A stretch of 64,000 nt of DNA from assembly GCA_011523705.1 (NCBI GenBank), contig WTGC01000228.1, positions 1 through 64,000 of the forward strand, in the 5' to 3' direction. Below the pieces are notes generated by a model. It was not told where the DNA came from and ran no database searches. It worked only from the letters and a program-made list of their open reading frames with translations. Positions 1 through 10,870 of this stretch are shown here, piece after piece. Position numbers and translations under genes: made by a program. Source of the stretch: Chloroflexota bacterium. Its GTDB lineage: Bacteria; Chloroflexota; Anaerolineae; Aggregatilineales; Phototrophicaceae. The number at the start of each line of letters is the position of its first letter. Position 1 is the stretch's first letter.

Positions 1-28
1 CAATCAACCATTGCCGACTTTGCGACGA

Positions 29-72
29 AGGCCCCTCCCTCTTTATGGGGGAGGGGTTTGGGGTGGGGGTGT
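29..72. repeat. GC-rich intergenic repeat, CCCCTCCC/GGGAGGGG type
   Basis: The arms CCCCTCCC and GGGAGGGG flank a short AT-containing spacer and are followed by a G-rich run. A copy of the same family lies in the opposite orientation at 36786-36832. It sits just 3' of the binding-protein gene on the minus strand. It could fold as a hairpin, but no function can be read from the sequence. Confidence 0.6.
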
Positions 73-92
73 TGAAATCAAATGTCGCTGAT

Positions 93-1421
93 CTAGCCGC
101 CAGCCAAGCGCTCAGCCAGCTTGTCCATCGCGGCGGACAACTCAATATGCGCTGCTTCGAGACCCTGCTCCGGGGTGACCGAGTTGGCCATAATCTGACT
201 CATGTGACGCATGAAAATGGCTTCGTATTCGGAGAAATTCTCCGGCGACGGCACCGGTTTGATGTCTTCCAGGCTGCCAAAGAAGCGATGGGCATTGGCC
301 GGGAAGCTGTTGAAGAGCTCATTCTCGGTGGCGCTGCGGCGGGCCGGCAAGGATGTGCCAACAGCGACGGCTTCCATGTCGGTTTCAATCGCGGTCAAGT
401 TTTTGATCAGTTCCAGAGCCAAGGGGACGTTCTCGGCTGTCTTGGATACTGCCCAACCGCCGGAACCGAAGACGGTCGTGCCAGCGCGATTACGCGGCCA
501 AGGCGTGATGTCAACCGTGCGCCAATCGGTGGAGACGTAGGTATCAAAGGGCCAACGTCCGGCCCCAGTCATGGCGGCTGTACCGGCCATGAAATGCTCA
601 GTCATCGTGAGGCCTTCCACCGCGGGCGCCACGCCGTGTTCATGCACCAGCGAATGCACGAATTTGACCGATTCCAGCATCTTGGGATCGTCCAGGTTAG
701 ATTGCGACCAATCCGGCGTCAACGTGGACGTGTCGTTGGTGTGCCACCAGGGCGTCAGACCGAAGTTGAAGAAAGGAATTGCGAATCCGAATTTCTTGTC
801 GGCGCCTTCACCGTGGGTCAAGACCAATGAGGTCTCGAGGAAGTCGTCCCAGGTCCAGTCCACGGCCGGAGGATCCAAGCCCGCTTCTTCAAATATGGCT
901 GTGTTGTAGTGGATGATCATATTGTTCCACTCGCGGGTGAAGTAGTAGGTCTGTCCGTCCGGTCCCTTGAGGGCGTCGTGCAATACCGGCTCGACCTCAT
1001 CGACGACGGCGGCGAGTTCCTCATCGGCGGCGATGGCGTCATCCATCGGCAGCACGAGATCTTCAAAGATAGTCTCGCGCGTGCCTTCGATGGCGATGGC
1101 GATGATGTCGGTCTTCAGCCCGCTGGCGACGCGCAGCTTCAGGTTGGTGGTGTAGTGGCCCCAGCCTTCGGGCCAAGGGATGTAAAGGTCTTCGACGACG
1201 ACATTGGGATAGCGCTCATTGAAGCGCGCGATGGCGTTGGCGATCATCTGCTGCTGCTCGGCGCCGCCGAAGTTGTAGATGACCAGATGGCCCGCGGTAT
1301 CGCCCGGAGGCGCTTGCGCGAGCGCCGTGCCGAGCGGCATGCCATAGGCGGCGGCAAAGGCGGCGGCGCTGCCCATGCCCGTGTACTTCAAAAAGTCGCG
1401 GCGTGAAAGATTCTTAGACAT
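93..1421 (-). CDS. ABC transporter sugar-binding protein, Tat-exported (CUT1 type)
   Basis: A 442-residue extracellular solute-binding protein of family 1, expected to capture a sugar or oligosaccharide outside the membrane and hand it to a CUT1 permease pair. The N-terminus carries a twin-arginine signal (SRRDFLK at about residues 6-12), an Ala-rich hydrophobic stretch and a likely cut after ALAQA near residue 36. The start is supported by a GGAG about 8 bases upstream. The mature part has typical family features: an early GWGHY-type segment, a central aromatic-rich ligand region (WNNMIIHYNT, DWTWDDF) and a late GGWAVS segment. Its permeases are not to the right; if they are linked they lie beyond the left edge. 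The substrate cannot be told from sequence. The family call is firm. Confidence 0.9.
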   Translation of the reverse strand: MSKNLSRRDFLKYTGMGSAAAFAAAYGMPLGTALAQAPPGDTAGHLVIYNFGGAEQQQMIANAIARFNERYPNVVVEDLYIPWPEGWGHYTTNLKLRVASGLKTDIIAIAIEGTRETIFEDLVLPMDDAIAADEELAAVVDEVEPVLHDALKGPDGQTYYFTREWNNMIIHYNTAIFEEAGLDPPAVDWTWDDFLETSLVLTHGEGADKKFGFAIPFFNFGLTPWWHTNDTSTLTPDWSQSNLDDPKMLESVKFVHSLVHEHGVAPAVEGLTMTEHFMAGTAAMTGAGRWPFDTYVSTDWRTVDITPWPRNRAGTTVFGSGGWAVSKTAENVPLALELIKNLTAIETDMEAVAVGTSLPARRSATENELFNSFPANAHRFFGSLEDIKPVPSPENFSEYEAIFMRHMSQIMANSVTPEQGLEAAHIELSAAMDKLAERLAGG

Positions 1422-1550
1422 ATCACTGCTCCCTCTGTGCGAATAGATTTTACTGAAATGCAGACTCTCGCAATTATATCGCGGCGATGCGATGTTGCAA
1501 GATACTCGTTTGGCGCAGACGAGCGCCTGGCAGTGTGAAAATTCTGTCGA

Positions 1551-2321
1551 TTATTGCGAGTCAAGCAGCAGATCCCGCGCGCCTAAGGGCTGCACTGGCC
1601 GCGCGTTCGCGTCAAAAATGGCGGTGAAAGCGGCGATCTGTCGCGCCGAGAGCGCCACCGGAGTATCCAGCAGCAGCCAGCGCACGATCTCGCTGCAAGG
1701 CGGCGTGGTCAGCGAACCCTGGTACGTGAAGAAGGTGCGCGCTTCCGGCAGCAGCGCTGCCAAGACAATCGGCTCGCCAGCCGCTTCCGCCTCGCCAACC
1801 TGAGCTGGCAGGTGATCAAATACGGCCGCGTAAGCCTCGTTGTCGTCTTTACCCTCGCTGAGCAGAATGCCGACCACCGCCAGCGCGCCCGAGTTGGGAT
1901 CTTGATGCACGAAGTGAATTTCCATTGGCGCCGGCATCCCGTCAATTGTGTGCTCGCTGGGGCTGTGGAAATGGAATTGCAGCAGGTCGTAAGTGATGCC
2001 GTTGTAATGAATCGCGCTGCCCGCATCGATATTGACTTGAATCGTATGGCCGTTGTTGAGGATGTTGTTGGCGCTCTCGCCATAGTGGAATTCGATATCG
2101 ACCAGGTCGAGCGCGCTGGCGTCGCGAATGTCGATCGGCGATTGTGCCGAGCCGTCGGTGCATAGCGCGTATTCCGGCGAGAGCTCTCCCCAGTATTCGG
2201 GTCCCGCATCGCCGCTGTAGCTCCAATGAATATCGGCCGCGAGCGTATTTAGCAGCAGCGCAACAAAGATGACGAGGAGAAGCGCTGTGGCGAACAGTAA
2301 TTTGCATTTCGATGACTTCAC
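1551..2321 (-). CDS. alpha-class carbonic anhydrase, secreted
   Basis: Zinc enzyme that interconverts CO2 and bicarbonate, here outside the cytoplasmic membrane. A hydrophobic signal segment (about residues 8-28) precedes the mature start near ADIHWSY. The alpha-class landmarks are all visible: QSPIDI near the N-terminus, the first two zinc histidines in FHFHSPSEH, the third in EIHFVHQ, and the late SLTTPPCSE substrate-pocket loop. Length (256 residues) is normal for bacterial alpha enzymes. The start chosen is the GTG at 2321, because an AGGAG lies 8 bases before it; an in-frame GTG nine bases further upstream would have that AGGAG overlapping it. It stands alone, transcribed away from the acetyl-CoA synthetase gene. 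Confidence 0.93.
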   Translation of the reverse strand: MKSSKCKLLFATALLLVIFVALLLNTLAADIHWSYSGDAGPEYWGELSPEYALCTDGSAQSPIDIRDASALDLVDIEFHYGESANNILNNGHTIQVNIDAGSAIHYNGITYDLLQFHFHSPSEHTIDGMPAPMEIHFVHQDPNSGALAVVGILLSEGKDDNEAYAAVFDHLPAQVGEAEAAGEPIVLAALLPEARTFFTYQGSLTTPPCSEIVRWLLLDTPVALSARQIAAFTAIFDANARPVQPLGARDLLLDSQ

Positions 2322-2540
2322 AAGCCGCACTCCTAATATATTGTAATCTTGCTTGATTATACGATATTGCCGGATGTACGTAAAGCAAAGGGCTTGCGGA
2401 TGAGAGGTAAGAGACGGTCAGCCGCGGGCGGATATCGGCCGGGCTTAGACTTATCGCCGCTATCGATTATAATTGGCACGGTGAGGCAGAAGCGCGCTAA
2501 GCGAGTCCGCGCGCGATAAATACAGGACAGGAGATCTTGA

Positions 2541-4448
<1,908 letters not shown>

Positions 4449-4472
4449 GAGCGATTGTAGCGAACGCTGAAG

Positions 4473-4493
4473 GGGCGACTCTGTGAGTCGCCC
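4473..4493. repeat. dispersed palindrome, GGGCGACTC-TGT-GAGTCGCCC
   Basis: A perfect 9-bp stem with a 3-base loop. It is one of at least twelve related palindromes between genes in this window. It lies between acsA and the DUF262 gene, and creates an apparent upstream GTG start for the latter at 4483 that should be disregarded. It may double as a terminator, although no T-run follows. Confidence 0.8.
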
Positions 4494-4509
4494 GTACTTG
4501 GGAGACGCA

Positions 4510-6369
4510 ATGAGTAGGATTCAAGCAAAGGAAAAGACAGTCGGCGAACTGCTTAGAAATGTCAAATACAGCATCGACTTTTATCAGCGCGAATATGAGT
4601 GGGAACGAAGGCATGTCGAGGAGTTGCTCGACGACTTTGAATCCAAGTTTATCAGCAGCTACTCGTCGGAACATGGAAGGTCTGAAGTCTACAGTTACCC
4701 ACATTACTTTCTCGGGACTATCATTACGGTTGCCGAAAACGGCCAAAGCTATATTGTCGACGGACAGCAGCGCCTGACCACACTAACCTTGCTTCTGATC
4801 TATGTTCAACATCGGCTCACGGATATAGACGATATTGGCAATTGTCGTTCACTCATTTACTCTGCCAAGAGGGGAGTGAAGTCCTTTAACATCAATGTGC
4901 CAGAACGCTTGGATTGCATGCAAGCGCTTTTTGAGGAAGGCGAATACGACGCTGCCGACCAGCTTGATTTGTCAGTGAAGAACGTGGCGACGCGTTATGC
5001 GGACATCGTGGAACTCTTTCCCGAGTCACTTCAAGGGGATACGATGCCTTATTTTTTCGATTGGTTGATCGACAATGTTGATTTGGTTGAAATCAAGGCT
5101 TATGCCGATGACGACGCATTCACTATCTTTGAGACAATGAATGATCGTGGTCTCAGTCTAGGCCATACCGACATGCTCAAGGGCTTTCTTCTAGCCAACA
5201 TCAACGATTCGAACGAAGATATTGTTCATCAGCGCAAGACACAGGCGAATAAAGTATGGAAACGGCGCATTATCGACTTAATTGGCATTGGTAAAGACGA
5301 AGACGAAAGGTTTTTTAGAGAGTGGCTGCGCGCCAAATACGCCCGCTCGATCCGCGAACGCAAAAAAGATGCTACGAACCAAGATTTTGAGAATATCAAC
5401 AAATTCCATCGCTGGGCGCGAGACAACAAAGAGCATCTAGGTTTAATGCAACCTCAAGACTTTTACGATTTCATCACGCAAAGGATGAATCGATTTGCCG
5501 GGCATTTCATTTGGCTACGTCAAGCAGCGACCACACTAGCGCCCGGTTACGAAGAGATTTACTACAACGCACATAACAACTTCACCCTGCAATACATGCT
5601 CGCCCTTGCGCCCTTGCGCCTGGAAGACGATATCGAAACAGCTCGCGAGAAAATGCGACTGGTGACAACTTTTCTCGACATTTATCTGGCCCGTCGCATG
5701 GTGAATTTCCGCGTCATTGGCTATAGCACTGTTCAGTACACCATGTTCAATTTTGCAAGAAATATTCGTGACGCACAGCTTGATCAGTTGCGCGAACTCC
5801 TTCTACGTTTTCTTGAAGAAATGCCTGATACATTCAAAGGCATCAATGGTGACCACTATGAACCCTTCTCGCTGACACACGTAAACCCTCGTCGTGTACA
5901 TTATTTGTTGGCGCGAATGACCGCTTTTGTTGAACAAGGCAGCGGCAACAATGTCTCATTTTACAACTGCGCCTACGACGGCAAGGGCAGACCGCTCGAA
6001 ATTGAACATATTTGGGCTGACATGCACGATCGCCACGTCGATGAATTTCCTCATTCATACGACTTTCAACGCCATCGTAATTACTTTGGCGGACTCGTCT
6101 TGTTACCAAAAGGCAGCAATGCAAGTTTTGGGGCAGACCCATATGAAGAAAAACTCCAGCACTACGTCGAAGAAAATCTTCTCGCCGCATCTCTCCATCC
6201 CCAAAAATATGAGAAAAACTCCAGCTTTCGGAATTTCAGAGAGAATAAAGATCTTCCATTTAAGCCACATCCACAATTCAAGAAAGCTGACCTCATGGAG
6301 CGGCAGGAACTCTACCGCCAAATCTGTGAGCAAATCTGGACTCCGGACCGGCTCTTGGTATCAAGCTAG
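4510..6369 (+). CDS. DUF262/DUF1524 protein, GmrSD-like putative nuclease
   Basis: A 619-residue protein with an N-terminal DUF262 domain, including the hallmark VDGQQRLTTL near residue 85, and a C-terminal DUF1524/HNH-like region with IEHIWA near 500 and NYFGGLVLLPKGSN shortly after. This pairing is that of the type IV restriction proteins GmrS/GmrD (fused in one chain), which use NTPs and cut modified phage DNA. In the family the HNH motif is usually EH-x-x-P; here EHIW is seen, so catalysis is not certain. The ATG at 4510 is chosen, with GGGAGAC just before it; the longer GTG start lies inside a repeat. By eye the gene is less GC-rich than its neighbours, and has no partner genes, which suggests it was acquired by transfer. 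Confidence 0.82.
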   Translation: MSRIQAKEKTVGELLRNVKYSIDFYQREYEWERRHVEELLDDFESKFISSYSSEHGRSEVYSYPHYFLGTIITVAENGQSYIVDGQQRLTTLTLLLIYVQHRLTDIDDIGNCRSLIYSAKRGVKSFNINVPERLDCMQALFEEGEYDAADQLDLSVKNVATRYADIVELFPESLQGDTMPYFFDWLIDNVDLVEIKAYADDDAFTIFETMNDRGLSLGHTDMLKGFLLANINDSNEDIVHQRKTQANKVWKRRIIDLIGIGKDEDERFFREWLRAKYARSIRERKKDATNQDFENINKFHRWARDNKEHLGLMQPQDFYDFITQRMNRFAGHFIWLRQAATTLAPGYEEIYYNAHNNFTLQYMLALAPLRLEDDIETAREKMRLVTTFLDIYLARRMVNFRVIGYSTVQYTMFNFARNIRDAQLDQLRELLLRFLEEMPDTFKGINGDHYEPFSLTHVNPRRVHYLLARMTAFVEQGSGNNVSFYNCAYDGKGRPLEIEHIWADMHDRHVDEFPHSYDFQRHRNYFGGLVLLPKGSNASFGADPYEEKLQHYVEENLLAASLHPQKYEKNSSFRNFRENKDLPFKPHPQFKKADLMERQELYRQICEQIWTPDRLLVSS

Positions 6370-6428
6370 TTTAAGTAGCGTGCGAACAGAATACGGCATT
6401 TAACTTGGGTTGATGAGAGAGTTTACGT

Positions 6429-9077
6429 TTGCGCTATAGCGGCTTGATTCTCGCCCTCGTCATCCCGATAATCGGCCTCCTGCCCATGTTCGGCGAGGGA
6501 CTAGCCAACGGCGCCGACGCCCCCTTCCACGCCCATCGCATCTTCGCCCTGGCGCGCCTGATCGAAGCGGGCGATCTCTACCCGCGCTGGGTACCTTATT
6601 TCCACCTGGGCTATGGCTATCCGGTTTTCACTTATTATGCGCCGGGCGCGACCCATATCGGCGCTTGGCTGCATCTGCTCGGCTTCGATGTCGTCCGCGC
6701 TTATACGCTAACGGTCGCATTTGCCTGGTGCATCGGCAGCCTGGGCATCTGGCTGCTGGCACGCCAATTTCTGCCGGTCGCCGCCGCGCTCCTCGCCTGC
6801 GTCCTTTGGGTCTACGCGCCGTCGCGTTTCTACGAATTCTGGTGGCAGGGCAGCCTGGCGCAAATCGTTTCCACTTCGTTCATCCCTTTCGTATTTTACG
6901 GCATCTTGTCAACGAGGCGGGTTCCCGGTCTGCGAGCCAGCTTATGGCTGGCGCTTCCGCTGGCGGCGGTCGTTTTGACCCATACGCCGACGACTTACAT
7001 CGTGCTCATATTTGCTGCGCCCTTCTGTCTGGCAGCCGCGTTCGCCTCTCGGTCGCGGCGTGAGGCGGCACAGCGTCTGCTTTTCATCGGCATCGGATTG
7101 GCGCTCGGCTTGGGCTTGTCGGCCATCTTCTGGCTGCCGGTGTCCGCTGAATTGCAGTTTGTGAGAATCGGGGGCGAACTGCGCGACACCGTCGACTTCC
7201 TCAAACACGAGTTTCTGAGTCTTGGCGAACTCCTGAGTCTTCCGCAGTTGATCGATGGGAATGACGCGACCTTGCTGATGGCGCGAACGCTGGGTCCAGT
7301 TGGCGCGGCTCTGAGCGCTCTCGGCGGCGCAGCGCTATTAGTACGCCGGCGCTTCGGCGCTGCCCTGCTTATGCTCATCGGGCTCCTCGCCGCCATTCTG
7401 TTGACATTGGAGCCGTCGTTTGATTTCTGGCTGAGCATGCCCGGCTTTCGCAACCTGCGCTTTCCTGCGCGGATTATCCGATTGGGGGCGCTCATTGTCG
7501 CTTTGCTGGGCGCGTCGAGCTTGCTGCTCGTGCCCGCCCGCTGGCGGATGCTGGCGGCATTCGCCCTGTCAGCGGCGGCGATCGCCCAAGCGCTCCCCAT
7601 CATGCACCCGCGCGACGATGATCGGGTCTGGTCCCAGCTCTCCGCCAAGGACGAGATTGAGATGGAGTACCGCGAGCGCAATTGGGGCACGACCGCCTAC
7701 AATGAATTCCGACCCATTTGGGGCGAAGCCACATCATTTGACCTGCCGCAAGACCTGGACAGTTACATCAGCGCGCCTTTGCAGATTCGCGTTTACTCTA
7801 GCGATTTCGCGCGCCGTCACTTCGATGTCAGCTACCAATATCAAGCCGACAATCAGATCTTGATTACCGCGAGGGGCCGGCCGGTTGAGCTGCGGCTTCG
7901 CCAGTTCTATGTGCCCGGCTGGCGCTTGACGGTTGACGGCGAGGCTTATCCATTTGAAGCGGATGATCGCTTCGGTTTGATCCAATTCCGCTTGCCCGAA
8001 GGCGCGCACCTGGTGCAGCTTGATTATGTAGGCACGCCGATTCAGCGTCTGGCCGCGGTGGTCAGCTTGGCGAGCGTTTGCCTCTGTCTCTTGATCATTC
8101 GATTTGCCGCGCCCTCCCGGCGCCCGCGCGCGCCCGCGCCGGCTATAACCATGAACGCGGCGCTGCTGACGGGCGGCGGCATTATTGCCTTCGCCGCTCT
8201 GAACGCATTCTACTTGCAAGACACTGTCTTTCGCATAGTCAGAATGGACGGTAAGCCAGTTTATATGCGGCAGCAGGTCGGCACGACCTTTGATGAATCC
8301 GTCACTTTGCTGGGATATACATTAGCGTCGAACTCCATCAGTGACGAAAAACCTTTGGACATCCGCTTGTATTGGGGGGTTGAAGCCGCGCCAGCGGACC
8401 GATACGAGCCAGTGGTACAGTTGGTTGATCTCAATGTCTCCAGCGCCTGGGCGGTCAGCCAACCGGGGAATTTCGAAGGTGGCTCGCTTTCTGATATTCC
8501 GCCCGGAGAATTCATGTCCGATGGCCACAAGCTGAAGCTGTCGGAGCATGCTCCCGCCTATGTCGGGCGCATATCAGTTCAGTTGATGACCTCCGATGAC
8601 AGCGGCGCCTACGCCAAATTGCCTGATGGTTCCAATCGCTATTTGCTGCCCGACATCATCAAGATCAATCGCCCCGGCGAAGCTTTCCGCGGCAAGTCTC
8701 AAGCGATTGACTTCGACGGTTTCTTGACTTTGCATTGCATCGAGACGCAGCGAATGGGGGATGCGCTCAAAGGTACGCTCCATTGGGAGGTCATCAAACA
8801 GCCGGCGCTCGACCTGCATCAGTTTGTACATGGTTTGGACGACGGGGGGGCGGTCGCTGCGCAGAGCGATGGCGAACCCTTGCCGGGCTTGTACCCAATG
8901 TCGCATTGGCGTGCAGGGCAGCATATCACCAGCGAGTTTTCGCTCGCAATCGTTGATGGCGTCGCTCAAGTCGCCTTCGGGTTATATGATCCGAACAGCG
9001 GCGCGCGCGTCCAGGTCTTGCTCGATGGAGCACAGGCCGATCGCATCCCGCTGGCGCCGGATGATTCTTCGTGCTAA
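6429..9077 (+). CDS. large polytopic membrane protein, PTPS-related/YfhO-like
   Basis: An 882-residue protein. About the first 385 residues form a series of roughly ten hydrophobic helices, with a GADAPFHAHRIFALARLI segment after the first helix and a YPVFTYYAPG loop, as in the membrane family called 6-pyruvoyl-tetrahydropterin-synthase-related. The family resembles GT-C glycosyltransferases by topology; this is known for the fold class, not shown here. Residues of about 385-535 are soluble and contain a beta-rich GWRLTVDG module as in YfhO proteins, then two more helices, then a soluble C-terminal region of about 290 residues. The start is TTG, with GAGAGAG about 7 bases upstream. A role in cell-surface glycan or lipid modification is an inference. 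Confidence 0.75.
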   Translation: MRYSGLILALVIPIIGLLPMFGEGLANGADAPFHAHRIFALARLIEAGDLYPRWVPYFHLGYGYPVFTYYAPGATHIGAWLHLLGFDVVRAYTLTVAFAWCIGSLGIWLLARQFLPVAAALLACVLWVYAPSRFYEFWWQGSLAQIVSTSFIPFVFYGILSTRRVPGLRASLWLALPLAAVVLTHTPTTYIVLIFAAPFCLAAAFASRSRREAAQRLLFIGIGLALGLGLSAIFWLPVSAELQFVRIGGELRDTVDFLKHEFLSLGELLSLPQLIDGNDATLLMARTLGPVGAALSALGGAALLVRRRFGAALLMLIGLLAAILLTLEPSFDFWLSMPGFRNLRFPARIIRLGALIVALLGASSLLLVPARWRMLAAFALSAAAIAQALPIMHPRDDDRVWSQLSAKDEIEMEYRERNWGTTAYNEFRPIWGEATSFDLPQDLDSYISAPLQIRVYSSDFARRHFDVSYQYQADNQILITARGRPVELRLRQFYVPGWRLTVDGEAYPFEADDRFGLIQFRLPEGAHLVQLDYVGTPIQRLAAVVSLASVCLCLLIIRFAAPSRRPRAPAPAITMNAALLTGGGIIAFAALNAFYLQDTVFRIVRMDGKPVYMRQQVGTTFDESVTLLGYTLASNSISDEKPLDIRLYWGVEAAPADRYEPVVQLVDLNVSSAWAVSQPGNFEGGSLSDIPPGEFMSDGHKLKLSEHAPAYVGRISVQLMTSDDSGAYAKLPDGSNRYLLPDIIKINRPGEAFRGKSQAIDFDGFLTLHCIETQRMGDALKGTLHWEVIKQPALDLHQFVHGLDDGGAVAAQSDGEPLPGLYPMSHWRAGQHITSEFSLAIVDGVAQVAFGLYDPNSGARVQVLLDGAQADRIPLAPDDSSC

Positions 9078-9339
9078 GGGTAATCATCAAGTAGAACATT
9101 CCGAATACGTATGACTTCGCCGAGCAAACCTCACGCTCCCTGCTGTTTGCGTACTCCGCTGTGAGCGAATTGGCGCCATGCTCGCTAACGGGAAATCGCT
9201 CGCCGGCCTTTGCCAGCCTCGCCCGCGAATCTTTGGCTAGACGCTTCAATGTTGGTTACACTGTGTATGTGGCGTTTCATTCGCGCGCCACACTTTGAAG
9301 CGCGAGACGAACCATTTAGGTGCAGAAGGGAAGCGATTC

Positions 9340-10650
9340 ATGGCGAAGTTAAGTCGAAGAGATTTCTTGAAGGGCTTGGCCGCATCGGGCACGGTGGTTG
9401 GGGCGCAGATGACGGGTGGCTTGCTCACTTCTCTGCCGCTTGCTGCCGCGCAAGATGTGGTTCAAGTGACGTATGCCACGCCTGGCGGCGCGGTAGAAGA
9501 TGCCGCCTGGGAGCCGGTTTGGGAAGCGTTCAACGAAGAGAACGAGACCATTCAGGCCAATTATCTCGCCGTTGGCGGTGGCTATGGACCGCAGTATTTG
9601 CAGCTGCTGCAAGCGCAACTCGCGGCGGGCACCGGTCCTGATGTCTTCTTTGTGATGGACGGCTTCACGGTCGGGTTCGCTGCTCGCGGCGTCTTGGTGC
9701 CGATCGACAGTTATGTGGACGCCAACCCGGATGTCGACCTAGAAGACAACTATCCGGGTCATATCGCTGCGCTCCGCTGGCAAGACCAGCTTTGGGGACT
9801 GCCGCGCGATGGCGCGCCCTACGCCACTTGGTTCAATGCCGATATCTATGACGAAGCCGGCATCGATCATCCACACGGTTTGACCTGGGACGAGTATCTG
9901 GAACAAGCCGTCGCCTTGACCGACCGTGATGATCGCGGGCGCGCGCGCGTCATCGGCGGCGGCCGCGGCGCCTGGATCGACTGGATCTGGCAAGCCGGCG
10001 GCGATGTGCTGAACGAAGAAGGCACCGCCTGTCTGATGGGCGAGCCGGAAGCGATCGATGGCTTGCGATTTGCGCAGAGCCTGGTGGTCGAGCATGAGTG
10101 CGCGCCATCCGCGTCAGACTTGGCGGACCAGAACGAGGGCGCGCTCTTCACTTCCGGTCGGATGGCGAGCTTCACGATTGCGCGCGGCTTCCTGGGCGCG
10201 GTCTGCAACACACCATTCCGCTTTGATGCCGCGCTGCCGCCGGCGGGCGCCGTCCGCGTGGGGCGCACCAACGTGGGACCCACGGTCATGTCGTCGGATA
10301 CAGCCGACAGGGACGCCGCCTGGGAATTGCTCAAGTTCATCAATAGCAGCCGTGGTCAGACATTGAAGATCAGCTCCGGCTACGCTTATCCCTCGCGCCG
10401 CTCAGTGGTGCAAGAAGACTGGTACGTGAACTTCACTTGCGGCAATGCCATCGGTACTGGGCTCAATACGGTCTTCAATGACATCATGGAAAACGGCTGG
10501 GCGCGGACCTGGCCCCAACACCCGCGCTGGCCCGAAATCAGCACCGTCATCAATAGCGAGCTTGACGCGCTTTACAGTGGCGACAAGACGGCGGAAGCTG
10601 TGGGGACCGAAATCGCCGCGCAGGTCGACGCGATTCTGAGCGCCGAGTAG
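9340..10650 (+). CDS. ABC transporter sugar-binding protein, Tat-exported
   Basis: A 436-residue family 1 solute-binding protein, first gene of an importer operon with two permeases and a sulfatase. A Tat signal is clear: LSRRDFLKG at residues 4-12, hydrophobic stretch, cut after AAAQ near residue 34. The ATG at 9340 is preferred because GAAGGG lies 9 bases before it and because translation from here puts the twin-arginine motif at the very N-terminus; an upstream in-frame start adds 15 residues that do not fit. The mature protein has the usual pattern, such as GPDVFFVMDG and GLPRDGAPYATWFN. With a sulfatase in the operon, a sulfated sugar is a reasonable but unproven ligand. Confidence 0.9.
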   Translation: MAKLSRRDFLKGLAASGTVVGAQMTGGLLTSLPLAAAQDVVQVTYATPGGAVEDAAWEPVWEAFNEENETIQANYLAVGGGYGPQYLQLLQAQLAAGTGPDVFFVMDGFTVGFAARGVLVPIDSYVDANPDVDLEDNYPGHIAALRWQDQLWGLPRDGAPYATWFNADIYDEAGIDHPHGLTWDEYLEQAVALTDRDDRGRARVIGGGRGAWIDWIWQAGGDVLNEEGTACLMGEPEAIDGLRFAQSLVVEHECAPSASDLADQNEGALFTSGRMASFTIARGFLGAVCNTPFRFDAALPPAGAVRVGRTNVGPTVMSSDTADRDAAWELLKFINSSRGQTLKISSGYAYPSRRSVVQEDWYVNFTCGNAIGTGLNTVFNDIMENGWARTWPQHPRWPEISTVINSELDALYSGDKTAEAVGTEIAAQVDAILSAE

Positions 10651-10674
10651 GGTCGGTTGGCCGACATAGAACCC

Positions 10675-10709
10675 CTCCTCCGGCCCTTTGCCTACAACGG
10701 GCTGAGGAG
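10675..10709 (+). promoter_or_regulatory. hairpin between binding-protein and permease genes
   Basis: The arms CTCCT plus CGGCCC and GGGCTG plus AGGAG can pair with one G-U and one bulged C, with a 12-base loop. Hairpins here often lower permease expression relative to the binding protein in sugar ABC operons; that role is inferred. Confidence 0.45.
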
Positions 10710-10744
10710 CGGTCATGTTTGAGATTTGCGGGTATCTTCGCAAC

Positions 10745-10839
10745 GGGTCAGCCACCGGCTGACCCCTACAGAGTTCTTTAGGTTGGAGAGATGTAGGGGC
10801 GACCGATCCGCTGTGTCTACGCGCGGCGGTGGGTCGCCC
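10745..10839. repeat. two dispersed palindromes in tandem
   Basis: The first, 10745-10765, is GGGTCAGCC-ACC-GGCTGACCC, perfect, followed by CTACA. The second, 10797-10839, has outer arms GGGCGACC and GGTCGCCC, is preceded by GTAG, and holds a TGTGTCTACGCG core in its loop. The pair faces in opposite orientations and creates a false GTG start at 10829 for the permease gene. Confidence 0.75.
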
Positions 10840-10870
10840 GCTGACTTATGAATTTGCCCCCGTTTTCCAA

